From Clostridia bacterium (GTDB lineage Bacteria; Bacillota; Clostridia; Oscillospirales; Acutalibacteraceae), in assembly GCA_017560255.1 (NCBI GenBank), contig JAFYOI010000003.1, positions 1 through 64,000 of the forward strand: a stretch of DNA of 64,000 bases, in the 5' to 3' direction. A program made the position numbers and the translations under genes. Of this stretch, positions 46,832-55,195 are shown one piece after another; positions within the stretch are counted from its first letter, which is position 1, and the number at the start of each line of letters is the position of its first letter. The notes beneath the pieces were generated by a model, which saw only the letters and a program-made list of their open reading frames with translations, made no database searches and was not told where the DNA came from.

Positions 46832-46853
46832 GCAAGTTGATGACTTGCTCTCC
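46832..46853 (-). promoter_or_regulatory. Hairpin between ribosome site and the Fur-family start
   Basis: GCAAGT (46848-46843 on minus) pairs with ACTTGC (46837-46832), five-base loop. GGAGAG lies directly upstream (46853-46848) and the start ATG one base downstream, or 10 bases for ATG 46821. Confidence 0.5.
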
Positions 46854-46865
46854 TTCCTTGTCAAT

Positions 46866-46884
46866 AATGATAACAATTATCATT
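46866..46884. promoter_or_regulatory. Fur-box-like operator
   Basis: AATGATAA-CAA-TTATCATT, a perfect 8-3-8 inverted repeat; the core TGATAACAATTATCA differs from the Bacillus Fur box TGATAATNATTATCA by one base. It touches the -10 hexamer of the promoter, so autorepression is likely. Confidence 0.85.
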
Positions 46885-46909
46885 ATAATCATATTTTTTA
46901 GTTTGTCAA
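46882..46909 (-). promoter_or_regulatory. SigA-type promoter of the Fur-family gene
   Basis: On the minus strand TTGACA (46909-46904), 16-base spacer, TATAAT (46887-46882), overlapping the operator. Confidence 0.85.
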
Positions 46910-47013
46910 TACCTTTTTTAAAAATTTTTCCAATTTTTTGAAATTATTTTTCGGCGCCGATTTTATATACATAAATATAATATATAAAAATCCCGTCTCA
47001 TCTGAGGCGGGAA

Positions 47014-47147
47014 TGAAATGATGTCCGTCCTTGCGGACGGATGATGCACCTGCGGTATGAGGAATGATGTATGCCTTCGGCATATTGAGGTGGCTTTGCA
47101 GGGCAAAGCAATATAGAATTTTTTTGATAAAAATTAAAATCTTTACC
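47014..47147. repeat. ATGATGTCCGTCC composite palindromic element, copy B
   Basis: Same chain of hairpins as copy A at 45497: GTCCGTCCTTGCGGACGGAT, ATGTATGCCTTCGGCATATTG, GGCTTTGCAGGGCAAAGC, then AATATAGAATTTTTTTGATAAA. Partial copies are at 58973-59030 and 59196-59228. Confidence 0.88.
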
Positions 47148-47247
47148 GTAGGGCAGGGGATTGCTCCTGCCGTTTTTTGTATGTCGCTCATGCCGCGACG
47201 GGCACCCCCTTTCTTGTGTGGGCGAAAAGAAAGGGGGGAAAGATTCG

Positions 47248-47528
47248 CTAAGCCAAAGCATTTAAACTTGAACCAGCCTTAAAAGGTTGATTTTAGGTGC
47301 TTTTCGGCTCATTGTCGCGTATAGGCGACAGCCTTATACGCTTCGCTTCACCAAAAATCCCACAAAAATCTTCACTTTTAAGGTCGGAGAATTTTGTAAC
47401 AAAGGTATTTTTTGGTGGGCAAGGCACAAAACGCAGTAAATCCTTTCGGATTTACGAGTATTTTAACGAAGCAACAACAGAAAATACTTGTTTCAAAATC
47501 TGATTTAAGTTTAAATGCTTTGGCTAAG
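47248..47528. repeat. 281-bp element with 25-bp terminal inverted repeats
   Basis: Left end CTAAGCCAAAGCATTTAAAC (47248-47272) and right end (47504-47528) are inverse copies, 23 of 25 bases. The interior is not coding but contains further stems such as GTCGCGTATAGGCGAC. It may be a MITE-like element or a structured RNA. Confidence 0.6.
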
Positions 47529-47948
47529 GGGGAATTTCGATTTCCCCCTTAGGTGACGAGTTTAAAAATTCATCAAAAACCCGACAAAGAGTGAAAACTG
47601 CGTTTTCAATTTGTCGGCAGGTTTCGTGTTGTTTACAGAATCTTCGCTGTCACCTTATCCCCCTTAAACGACAAGGGCTCTGCCCTTGACCCGCTTGTGC
47701 GGTCAATAAAATCGTTCGTGTACCGCATTACAAAACAACAGACATTTTAATAAAAATTCAAATCTTATCGTAGGGGGCGACGTCCTCGACGCTCCGAAAA
47801 AAGCACAAAACGTAAATGAAAATCGTAGGGGCGAGCATTGCTCGTCCGCCTGATTTTGCACGCATACCGACGGACAACCGATGGTTGCCCCTACAAACAA
47901 ATTTCAAATCTTTCTGTAGGGCAGGGGCTCAAACCTGCCGATTTCGTC

Positions 47949-48197
47949 CGTGTCATCCTGAGTGGAGCGGAGCGGAATCGAACTTTTTCGTTCGGGATCC
48001 CAAATGCCGCTATGCGTCATTTGATCCTCGCTTTGCTCGGATTTCGACTACGCTCAGGATGACACGAACGAAAAAGTGCGAGGTGTAACCGAGCAGGATC
48101 TCGGACGAAAGGTAAGATTGCCGAATTATGAGATCCCGATGCTTCGCATCGCCCTACGGGTTCGACTTCGGGCTACCGCCCTACGCTCAGGATGACA
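47949..48197. repeat. GTCATCCTGAGC-type palindromic repeat, copy 5 (double)
   Basis: A complete inverted pair GTGTCATCCTGAGTGG ... CTACGCTCAGGATGACA (to about 48064) is followed directly by a second half ending CTACGCTCAGGATGACA at 48197. Confidence 0.88.
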
Positions 48198-48260
48198 AAG
48201 AATGAAAGAATCTCCCGATGATGCATATCGTCTTACGGGTTAATAAATTCTCAATCAAAT

Positions 48261-48287
48261 AAAAAAGCCCTCCGCAAAAGCGGAGGG
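48261..48287 (-). terminator. Terminator after the coaE fusion gene
   Basis: CCCTCCGC (48268-48275) and GCGGAGGG (48280-48287) with loop AAAA; TTTTTT follows on the minus strand. Confidence 0.92.
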
Positions 48288-48294
48288 GGTGAGA

Positions 48295-49533
48295 TTAGAA
48301 CTCAAGAATTGATAATTTCCAACCAATTTCAGCATATTGTTTGGCTACGTACCATTCGCCGTCGATTTTTATGGCGGTGAAATTCAGGAAGCCGTCGCTT
48401 GTATCGGCACCGCTGATTGTGTAGAAAAGGTAGACGTTGTAAGCCTTTGAAATCTCCATTGTCCGCCCCGTAGATTTTTCAAGGTCGGCAGAAATTTTTG
48501 AAATCGCCTCTTCTTCGAGCGCTTCGTCGGAGATAACCTCACATTCAATCGCCCAATCTGTGCCGAAATCATCGTACATTTTGCCGCTTATCTCATTGGT
48601 GCCGTCAAGGAGATAAGTGTTGATTACGTCCTCGGCGGTATCAATGGACGGATCGATGTCAGAATAGAGTTTAATAAGATAATCCCATACCTGCGGCGGA
48701 TAAATCTCCTCAATCGTCTTTACGGACGGATTTTTTATAACGGCAACGGATTTGTTGATAGCCTCGTTATAATTCGAGCCGAAAATCATTAGCGCAATGC
48801 CCGTGATAACAAGCGCTGCAACAAGTATAATCGCAACAATCAACAGTGGCTTGCGGCCGCTTTTTTTTGTTGTTATCTGCGGCACAATTATATTTTGCGG
48901 CTGTGGCGGTTCGGGTTTTTCATTGGGATTTTTCAAACCGAGTTTTTCCATAAGTTCATCAATCTGCGGTATGAGCGCATCTTCGTCGGAATTGTTGTAA
49001 ACCACAAAATCGGAATGCGAAAGGAAGAATTCGTCGGATTTCTGCGCTTCAATCCGTGTTACTGCGCTTTCGCGTGAGATTGAGTCGCGGCACATAATGC
49101 GCTCAATTCTTGTTTCCATATCCGAAAGGACGGACAGAATGAAAGTGCAGAACTTTTCCGCGCCCGCTTCAAAAAGTTGGGGCGCATCGAGAATGATTTT
49201 TGTTTTACCTGCTTCGGTAAGGGAAGCAATCTCTGCCTCAATAAGCGAGAGAATCGCGGGGTGGGTGATTGAATTGAGTTTGTTAAGACTTTCTTTATCG
49301 ACAAACGCTTTTGCGGCAAGGGCGGGACGGATGAGAGAGCCGTCCTCGGAGAGAATATCATCGCCGAAAGCATCGCAAAGCGCGGCAAGAACGGGGCTAC
49401 CTTTTTCGGTAACCTTACGCGCCGTTTTGTCGGCATCGATTATTGAAAAACCTCTTTGTCGCAGGAGTTTTCCGACCGTGCTTTTACCCGCACCTGTCGG
49501 CCCTGTCATACCCACTATAATTACGTCACTCAT
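48295..49533 (-). CDS. coaE: Dephospho-CoA kinase fused to a transmembrane segment and outside domain
   Basis: 412 residues, twice the usual CoaE length. Residues 1-200 are a full dephospho-CoA kinase (last step of CoA synthesis): P-loop MTGPTGAGKSTV, DADKTAR, ITHPAI and LDAPQLFEAG. A Pro-rich linker (about 201-228), one membrane helix (about 229-251, PLLIVAIILVAALVITGIAL) and about 160 outside residues of unrecognised sequence follow. The fusion has no frameshift or gap. ATG 49533 has GGAG 7 bases upstream; TTG 49548 overlaps tsaC. It starts one base after the tsaC stop, in a prfA-tsaC-coaE operon. Confidence 0.93.
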   Translation of the reverse strand: MSDVIIVGMTGPTGAGKSTVGKLLRQRGFSIIDADKTARKVTEKGSPVLAALCDAFGDDILSEDGSLIRPALAAKAFVDKESLNKLNSITHPAILSLIEAEIASLTEAGKTKIILDAPQLFEAGAEKFCTFILSVLSDMETRIERIMCRDSISRESAVTRIEAQKSDEFFLSHSDFVVYNNSDEDALIPQIDELMEKLGLKNPNEKPEPPQPQNIIVPQITTKKSGRKPLLIVAIILVAALVITGIALMIFGSNYNEAINKSVAVIKNPSVKTIEEIYPPQVWDYLIKLYSDIDPSIDTAEDVINTYLLDGTNEISGKMYDDFGTDWAIECEVISDEALEEEAISKISADLEKSTGRTMEISKAYNVYLFYTISGADTSDGFLNFTAIKIDGEWYVAKQYAEIGWKLSILEF

Positions 49534-49534
49534 A

Positions 49535-50518
49535 TCATAACTCCACAAATTTATTTTCCGCCGTTTTCAGAAGTCTTGATTTAACGGCAAGGCTTACCGA
49601 ATCGTGCCCGTCGGGACAACGAATAAAAACGGTTGAAACTTCAAGTTTTTCCAGTTCTCTCAAAGCGGAGAACAGACGTTTTCCCAAGGCGATGGGGTTA
49701 TTCGGGTCGCCGAGGGAAACGCAGGGGCGGGAAAAGAATTTTTCTTCGCCCTCAAAGCACAGCACGGCATAGTTTTCAACACTGTGCACGTAGTTTATAA
49801 ATTTATCAAGACTGCCGCTGACAAGAACTGCATTTTTGCCGATTGAATAGTGTTTGTGCGCGCTTGCGGGGGCAACTGATTCATCAAACTCAACCGGGCC
49901 GATTGCTTCTTCAAGTTCCGCAACGCCTATTGAGCCAAGACGGAGAATCTTGGGCGGTGTGCAAAGCATATTGATAACGGTTGACTCAATGCCGAGTTCA
50001 AGTTCTCCTCCGTCAACAACGGCGCTGACACGTCCGCTCATATCGTCAAGGACGTGGGCGAGAGTGGTAGGACTCGGTGAGCCTGAGCGGTTTGCGCTCG
50101 TCGCAACTATCGGAACGCCTGATTTGCGGATAATCGCGCGTGAAATATCGTTATCGGGCATACGCAGCGCAACGGTAGGTGAACCTGCGGAAATTTTGGA
50201 CGGAACGCTGTCGGCACGCTCAAGCACCATAGTAAGAGCGCCGCTCCAGAATTTTTCGGCAAGCACCCGCGCGTTTTCGGGCACGTTTTTTGCATACCTG
50301 TCAACGTCACCGACGTCGGATATATGAATGGTGAGCGGATTGTCGTTCGGACGATTTTTCGCCCTGAATATTCCGTCAACCGCATCGCTGTCCAGAGCGT
50401 TTGCGGCAAGTCCGTACACCGTTTCCGTCGGTATTACACAAAGTTCACCGCGTCTGAGCATATCGGCAACAAGGTCGATTTGTTCACTGTCGGGGGAACT
50501 GATTCTGAAAATCTCCAT
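49535..50518 (-). CDS. tsaC: Threonylcarbamoyl-AMP synthase (Sua5 type)
   Basis: Makes threonylcarbamoyl-AMP for tRNA t6A37 modification. 327 residues: YrdC domain (GELCVIPTETVYGLAANA, RAKNRPNDNPLTIHI, VPIVATSANRSGSPSPT) plus the C-terminal Sua5 domain, so it is the long, Sua5-like form (ywlC in Bacillus). ATG 50518 has AGGAG 8 bases upstream. It lies between prfA and coaE, 4 bases after prfA. Confidence 0.95.
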   Translation of the reverse strand: MEIFRISSPDSEQIDLVADMLRRGELCVIPTETVYGLAANALDSDAVDGIFRAKNRPNDNPLTIHISDVGDVDRYAKNVPENARVLAEKFWSGALTMVLERADSVPSKISAGSPTVALRMPDNDISRAIIRKSGVPIVATSANRSGSPSPTTLAHVLDDMSGRVSAVVDGGELELGIESTVINMLCTPPKILRLGSIGVAELEEAIGPVEFDESVAPASAHKHYSIGKNAVLVSGSLDKFINYVHSVENYAVLCFEGEEKFFSRPCVSLGDPNNPIALGKRLFSALRELEKLEVSTVFIRCPDGHDSVSLAVKSRLLKTAENKFVEL

Positions 50519-50522
50519 TTTA

Positions 50523-51596
50523 TTACTCCTGAGCGGACTGCAGTTTCTCCGCTGTGTCGGCAGTAATGAGTGCATCTACAATCTCATCAATATCGCCGTT
50601 GAGAATGGACTCGATTCTGTAAAGAGTAAGGCCGATTCTGTGGTCGCTTACACGGCCCTGCGGATAGTTGTAGGTACGGATGCGCTCGCTTCGGTCACCT
50701 GTGCCGACCTGAAGTTTACGTTCGCCCGCAATTGCGTCCGCCTGTTTCTGCATCTCTGCTTCAAGAATTCTTGAGCGGAGAACTTTCATCGCCTTTTCTC
50801 TGTTTTTATGCTGGCTTCTCTCATCCTGACACTCAACGATTGTACCTGTCGGGATGTGAGTAATTCTGATTGCAGACTCTGTTTTATTTACGTGCTGACC
50901 ACCCGCACCGCCTGCGCGGTAGGTGTCAATCTGCAAGTCGGCGGGATTAATCTCAACGTCAACTTCTTCCGCCTCGGGAAGTACCGCAACGGTTACGGTT
51001 GAGGTGTGAATTCTGCCCGAACTCTCGGTTTCGGGTACACGCTGAACGCGGTGAACACCGCTCTCGAATTTAAGTCTTGAATAAGCGCCGTCGCCGTCAA
51101 TCATAAAACTAACTTCACGGAAACCGCCGAGACCCGTTTCGTTGGAGTTGAGGATTTCAACTTTCCAGCCCTTGCTTTCAGCGTACATTGAGTACATTCT
51201 CAGAAGCGAGTTTGCAAACAGTGCGGATTCCTCACCGCCCGCACCGGCGCGGATTTCCACAATAACGCTTCGGTCATCGTTGGGGTCGCGGGGGAGAAGG
51301 AGGATTTTGAGTTCCTCATTGATAACTTCAAGTTTTTCTTTGGAAGAAACGTACTCTGCCTCAACCATCTCCTTGAAGTCTTTTTCAAGGCCGCCCTCGT
51401 CAAGCAGGGACTTTGCCTCCTCAAAAGCGGCCTGAACCGCCTTGTATTCACGGAACTTTTCAACAACGGGAGTAAGTTGTTTGAGTTCACGCATCAATTT
51501 TTTGTAGGTGTCCATATCAGCCACAACGTCGGGCTGACAGATTTTTTCGTTAACTTCCTCAAAACGTTCCTCAACGGAAAGTAATTTGTTAAACAT
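50523..51596 (-). CDS. prfA: Peptide chain release factor 1
   Basis: Reads UAA and UAG stops. 357 residues. The GGQ loop is [16 protein letters not shown], the region before it is [19 protein letters not shown], and the stop-recognition domain precedes that. Normal length and complete. Only a weak AAAGG lies before the ATG. The first gene of a prfA-tsaC-coaE operon. Confidence 0.97.
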   Translation of the reverse strand: MFNKLLSVEERFEEVNEKICQPDVVADMDTYKKLMRELKQLTPVVEKFREYKAVQAAFEEAKSLLDEGGLEKDFKEMVEAEYVSSKEKLEVINEELKILLLPRDPNDDRSVIVEIRAGAGGEESALFANSLLRMYSMYAESKGWKVEILNSNETGLGGFREVSFMIDGDGAYSRLKFESGVHRVQRVPETESSGRIHTSTVTVAVLPEAEEVDVEINPADLQIDTYRAGGAGGQHVNKTESAIRITHIPTGTIVECQDERSQHKNREKAMKVLRSRILEAEMQKQADAIAGERKLQVGTGDRSERIRTYNYPQGRVSDHRIGLTLYRIESILNGDIDEIVDALITADTAEKLQSAQE

Positions 51597-51664
51597 AATA
51601 AGTCACAAACCTTTTCTCTGATATAATTATTAAATGGTATTCGGGGTTCTTCGGTGCGTGGTAT

Positions 51665-51853
51665 TTAGGGTTCTTCGGTGCGATGGACGGTTTTGATATT
51701 TTTTGTAATCTTTGAGCGGGCAACCATAATCTCGTGACCGCACCCGCAACATCTGATTTTGAAATCCATACCGATACGCAAAACGGAGAATGATTTTGAC
51801 CCGCAAGGGTGGGGTTTTTTCATATCAATAATATCTCCGACACGGACGTCCAT
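51665..51853 (-). CDS. DUF951 family small protein (YyzM-like)
   Basis: 62 residues: MDVRVGDIIDMKKPHPCGSK and CCGCGHEIMVARSKI are the family hallmarks, with a CxxC that may bind metal. DUF951 genes lie near the origin in many Firmicutes. GGAGGG is 8 bases before the ATG. Function unknown. Confidence 0.93.
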   Translation of the reverse strand: MDVRVGDIIDMKKPHPCGSKSFSVLRIGMDFKIRCCGCGHEIMVARSKITKNIKTVHRTEEP

Positions 51854-51985
51854 ACCTTCGCCCTCCTTCCTAAAACTTTATTATACTAAAAAAAATTCAA
51901 TTTTGCAACCATATATGCGTTATACAGGGAGGGAGTGTTGCAATAGTAGCAAAATGGCAAAGAAATTCGTTAAAATTTACAGTAT

Positions 51986-52014
51986 TGAAGTTGTGTTTTT
52001 GTTCAATTATAATA
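51986..52014 (+). promoter_or_regulatory. SigA-type promoter of the ECF sigma operon
   Basis: TTGAAG (51986-51991), 17-base spacer, TATAAT (52009-52014), about 100 bases before the sigma gene. Confidence 0.6.
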
Positions 52015-52038
52015 AAAATAAAATTTTTTCAAAAAAAT

Positions 52039-52074
52039 TGAAACTTTTTTGCCGTTTCATACGACTAATACATA
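52039..52074 (+). promoter_or_regulatory. ECF-type promoter motif before the sigma gene
   Basis: TGAAAC (52039-52044), 17-base spacer, CGACTAATACATAG from 52062. TGAAAC is the classic Gram-positive ECF -35. The same element precedes the zinc-ribbon gene at 32117-32151, which suggests autoregulation and a regulon. Confidence 0.72.
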
Positions 52075-52113
52075 GAAGGAAAAATTTCCTTGTGGAAAGG
52101 GGCGCTTTAAAAA

Positions 52114-52671
52114 GTGGGTGACGGTGCAATAAACTACCGCCGCTTCCTTGATGGTGATGATGACGGAATCGTTGAGATAATCCGTGAATACAAAGACGGA
52201 TTGATTTTGTATCTGAACGGTTACGTTGATAATATTTGGGTTGCTGAAGAACTTGTTGAGGAAACTTTCTTCAGGATTGTTACAAAGAAACCGAAGTTTT
52301 CGGGCAGGAGTACGTTCAAGACGTGGCTTTATTCAATCGGGCGCAACGTTGCGCTTGACTGCCTGAGAAAGCGAAAACGTGTTGATGTCCGTTCGGTTGA
52401 AGACAGCGAAAAAATCATCGGCGAGGGTCGGAGTTTTGAAAAAGAATATCTCGAACAGGAGCGTAAAATTGTGCTTTACAAGGCGATGCAGAATATTCCC
52501 GCCAACGACCGTCGGGTGCTGCACCTGAAATTTTTTGAGGGTTTTACAATTGCGGAGATTGCGCTCATCATCGGGAAAAGTGTTGCTCAGGTGAATGCCT
52601 TGATGCGTAAAGCAAAACAGGCACTGAAAGAAGAACTAGAGAGAGGAGGGTTTGAGTATGAAGAACTATAA
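52114..52671 (+). CDS. ECF-type RNA polymerase sigma factor
   Basis: 185 residues with only sigma regions 2 and 4, as in ECF factors. Region 2 contains VAEELVEETFFRIVTKKPKF and the core-binding TFKTWLYSIGRNVALDCLRK; region 4 contains NIPANDRRVLHLKFFEGFTI and the helix-turn-helix AEIALIIGKSVAQVNALMRK. The start is GTG 52114, with AAAGGGG 12 bases upstream, somewhat far. It overlaps the next gene by 14 bases, typical of a sigma/anti-sigma pair. Confidence 0.93.
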   Translation: MGDGAINYRRFLDGDDDGIVEIIREYKDGLILYLNGYVDNIWVAEELVEETFFRIVTKKPKFSGRSTFKTWLYSIGRNVALDCLRKRKRVDVRSVEDSEKIIGEGRSFEKEYLEQERKIVLYKAMQNIPANDRRVLHLKFFEGFTIAEIALIIGKSVAQVNALMRKAKQALKEELERGGFEYEEL

Positions 52672-53908
52672 GGAGTTGGCGCAGAGCGTACTTGACCGCA
52701 GGGACAAGTATTTTGCCGACAGGAAACGTAAAAAGAAAAAGCGGATTAAGCGCGCGTGTGCGATTTGCGGCGTGTTTGTATTACTGCTTGGTATAAGTGC
52801 GGTCGGCCTTGAATGGTTTGGAATCCGTGAACTTATACGCGGACAAAAGGACACCAACGTGCATAGCAGTTATCAGGGTCCACAGGGCAGTTACTCGTCG
52901 GATCAGGTGGAAATCATCACATTTGAAACTACCACCGCGCCCACAACTTCCGCACAGATTACTACAAACCCGACAACTTCGGGAACTACCACAACGCCCG
53001 TACTTGCGCCCGACTTTTCAACGCTCGGCAGACTTTACGGCGGAACGAAAATCTTTGATTATGAGTTTTCGAAGGGCGAATTTGTTTCCGACTGGACGAG
53101 CGACGGCGACGTTGTGTATATGCTCATAGGCAAAACCAACAGATGCATATCGGTTGATACAAATACGGGCAAGGTTCTGCGCGAAATCTCTTTAACAAAA
53201 AAAGCCGTAGAAATACGCATATTCGACAATGAATTGTGGATTTCAATTCCCGCGTGGAAGTCGATTATGATTTATGACAAGGACACGTTTGCGCTGCTGC
53301 GACAGATGAAATTCCAGACGGAAGTCGGCAGTTTTGATATGGGTGAGCGTTACCTCGTCTACACGGATTCCGAACAGGGACTCAATTTGTACCGTTACGA
53401 TTTGCTGACGGGAGAATGTGAGCAAGCAAGATTTTTCGGTTGCTACAAACCCGAAATTGTGCTTGACGAGAAAAACGGAGTCGTCTACGTCGGCGACAGC
53501 GGCTCAACGGGCAGTAAGGTTTATTGCCTCGGGCTCAACACGCTTGGGCTGCAGTCCAGATACATAAAGAACAATTACGGTTACTGCAACACAAAGCGCA
53601 AAATGTTCCTGACGGGTGACGGACTGTATTGGGGAGTTTATAAACTTGACCCGAATGACGTTTCCAAAGTTCTGATGATTTTTGATGACAGAAATCAGGA
53701 GGGAATGCTCGACCGTACCGACCGTTTTACAGTGTTGACAAACGGTGTGTACGTAAACGATACGGGTAAAAAGATAATCGCTTTTGACCACCATTATTAT
53801 AATTGGAATATGGTTGAAATCACCGCATCGGGTAATGCAATCTTTGCATTTGAGGACGGATTTTACGTATTGAACGGCTGGTCGGATGCGATGGAAGAAA
53901 TGATATAA
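52658..53908 (+). CDS. Putative membrane anti-sigma factor with propeller-like sensor domain
   Basis: 416 residues. A short, very basic cytoplasmic start (MKNYKELAQSVLDRR, then RKRKKKKRIKR), one membrane helix (about 33-50, AICGVFVLLLGISAVG), a Thr-rich spacer (about 88-113) and an outside beta-propeller-like domain with repeated pattern DKDTFALL, VDTNTGKV, YRYDLLTGEC. The sigma-coupled position and single-pass layout suggest an anti-sigma, though the cytoplasmic part is only about 30 residues and shows no zinc-binding or ASD motif. ATG 52658 has AGGAGG 8 bases upstream. It is related in its outside part to the three following lipoproteins. Confidence 0.85.
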   Translation: MKNYKELAQSVLDRRDKYFADRKRKKKKRIKRACAICGVFVLLLGISAVGLEWFGIRELIRGQKDTNVHSSYQGPQGSYSSDQVEIITFETTTAPTTSAQITTNPTTSGTTTTPVLAPDFSTLGRLYGGTKIFDYEFSKGEFVSDWTSDGDVVYMLIGKTNRCISVDTNTGKVLREISLTKKAVEIRIFDNELWISIPAWKSIMIYDKDTFALLRQMKFQTEVGSFDMGERYLVYTDSEQGLNLYRYDLLTGECEQARFFGCYKPEIVLDEKNGVVYVGDSGSTGSKVYCLGLNTLGLQSRYIKNNYGYCNTKRKMFLTGDGLYWGVYKLDPNDVSKVLMIFDDRNQEGMLDRTDRFTVLTNGVYVNDTGKKIIAFDHHYYNWNMVEITASGNAIFAFEDGFYVLNGWSDAMEEMI

Positions 53909-53937
53909 GGGTGTTTTGTTGAAAGGAGAGGAAAACT

Positions 53938-55170
53938 GTGAAAAGATTTTTAGCGTTTGTTATATGCGCGGTGGTGCTCGTTTGCGCCATATCGGTTTTT
54001 TCGGGCTGTGATAATGGTGACTCCTCCACCGAAGCGAGCACCACTGCGACAACTACTGCGGTGAAAAACACGACAACGCAGAACGTGACCACGACCACAC
54101 TTCCCATAACGTCGTGCGACGGCTCGTTGCATTCAACAACCGAGGGTACGTTGCCGTCGGGTGAAATAACGACTACCACCAAAAAGACCTCAACTACTAC
54201 CTCAAAGACGACCACAACCACCACGAAAAAGACAACGACAGATGACTCGGAGCCGACAACGAAGTATATGCAGGTGATAGTCGGCGACAGTGCGTGGGAG
54301 CAGGTTATGCTCTATCAGGTGCTTGAACTGAGCGGCAGTTATTCGGGCGTGTATGACTGGTTTGTTGATGGCAACTATATCCACATGACAACTTACAGTT
54401 ACAACCGCTATCTTGTAATGGATATGAATACCGGCAAACTTGTGCGAAAGGTTGCACTACCCGATATACCAAGAAAAATGCAACGTGTCGGGGATGAAGT
54501 GTGGATTGCGTTTGATGCGTTAAAGACAATCAAGATTTATGATTTCAATACGGGAGCATTCAAGCGTGACCTTGTCCTCGAACATAAGGTGAACAATTTT
54601 GAGGTTTGCGGGGATTATCTTTTCTATTCTGAGGACAGTGTGATTCCAAGGCGATTCTACCGATACAATCTGAAAACCGCGGAAGTTTCAACAACGTGGA
54701 TTGAAATCGGCGGCACAATGCATCTTTTTGAGGCAAACACCCGCAACAACCTGATTTATATTTCGGGTAAAGGTACAACGGGCTGCTATCTCTATGCACT
54801 TGATATGGACACGCTTGAAGTAAAGGCAAAGTTTCCGAACAGAATGTCCCCGTCGGGCGGATTGTTTTACCGTGACGGTGTGCTTTACTGGGCGGGCAAA
54901 AAACTCAATCCCACAACGCTTGGCATTTTGCTTGAATATGAGAGCGTTTCCGGTACGGGAAAGTGTACTGGTATGACTTGTGCAGAAAACGGATTTGTAA
55001 TTGCTAACGGCGGACTTTACAGAAATAACGTTGCGGTAAGATTGTGTAAAATGCCCGATGGCTCAGCACATATTCTTGATGATGGCAGAATCATCGTGTG
55101 TAGGAGTATAACTGATAGTAATGGAGATTCGCATATACAATTCCACATCGGCTTTAACATTTACGTTTGA
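53938..55170 (+). CDS. Thr-stalked lipoprotein with propeller-like domain (paralogue 1)
   Basis: 410 residues. Lipoprotein signal MKRFLAFVICAVVLVCAISV with lipobox FSGC (Cys near 24), a long Thr-rich stalk to about residue 107, then a propeller-like domain. Blocks such as VMDMNTGKLVRKVALPDI, VWIAFDALKTIKIYDFNTGA and YLFYSEDS align in order with the membrane protein encoded just before. GTG start with GGAGAGG 6 bases upstream. It would stand out from the membrane surface. Binding partner unknown. Confidence 0.85.
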   Translation: MKRFLAFVICAVVLVCAISVFSGCDNGDSSTEASTTATTTAVKNTTTQNVTTTTLPITSCDGSLHSTTEGTLPSGEITTTTKKTSTTTSKTTTTTTKKTTTDDSEPTTKYMQVIVGDSAWEQVMLYQVLELSGSYSGVYDWFVDGNYIHMTTYSYNRYLVMDMNTGKLVRKVALPDIPRKMQRVGDEVWIAFDALKTIKIYDFNTGAFKRDLVLEHKVNNFEVCGDYLFYSEDSVIPRRFYRYNLKTAEVSTTWIEIGGTMHLFEANTRNNLIYISGKGTTGCYLYALDMDTLEVKAKFPNRMSPSGGLFYRDGVLYWAGKKLNPTTLGILLEYESVSGTGKCTGMTCAENGFVIANGGLYRNNVAVRLCKMPDGSAHILDDGRIIVCRSITDSNGDSHIQFHIGFNIYV

Positions 55171-55195
55171 CGGAATGTGAAAAGGAGAATTAAAA

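Larger units (their letters stand above)
46910..48260. other. 1.35-kb gene-free repeat island
   Basis: I see no credible gene here. The short open frames lie in repeats. Contents in order: hairpin CCCGTCTCA/TGAGGCGGG (46992-47011); ATGATGTCCGTCC element (47014-47147); a CCTTTCTTGTGTGGGCGAAAA module (about 47170-47240); a 281-base element with long terminal inverted repeats (47248-47528); hairpins GGGGGAAATTTCGATTTCCCCC (about 47528-47549) and CAAGGGCTCTGCCCTTG (about 47671-47690); GTCCTCGACG and GTCCGCCTGATTTTGC modules (47770-47900); and a GTCATCCTGAGC-type repeat (47949-48197). Confidence 0.85.

Noticed and set aside
47297-48088. Several open frames of 60-90 codons in the repeat island
   Set aside because: They consist of repeat sequence (for example GTCATCCTGAGC-type and GTCCGCCTG modules), lack ribosome sites and look alike only because the repeats are alike.
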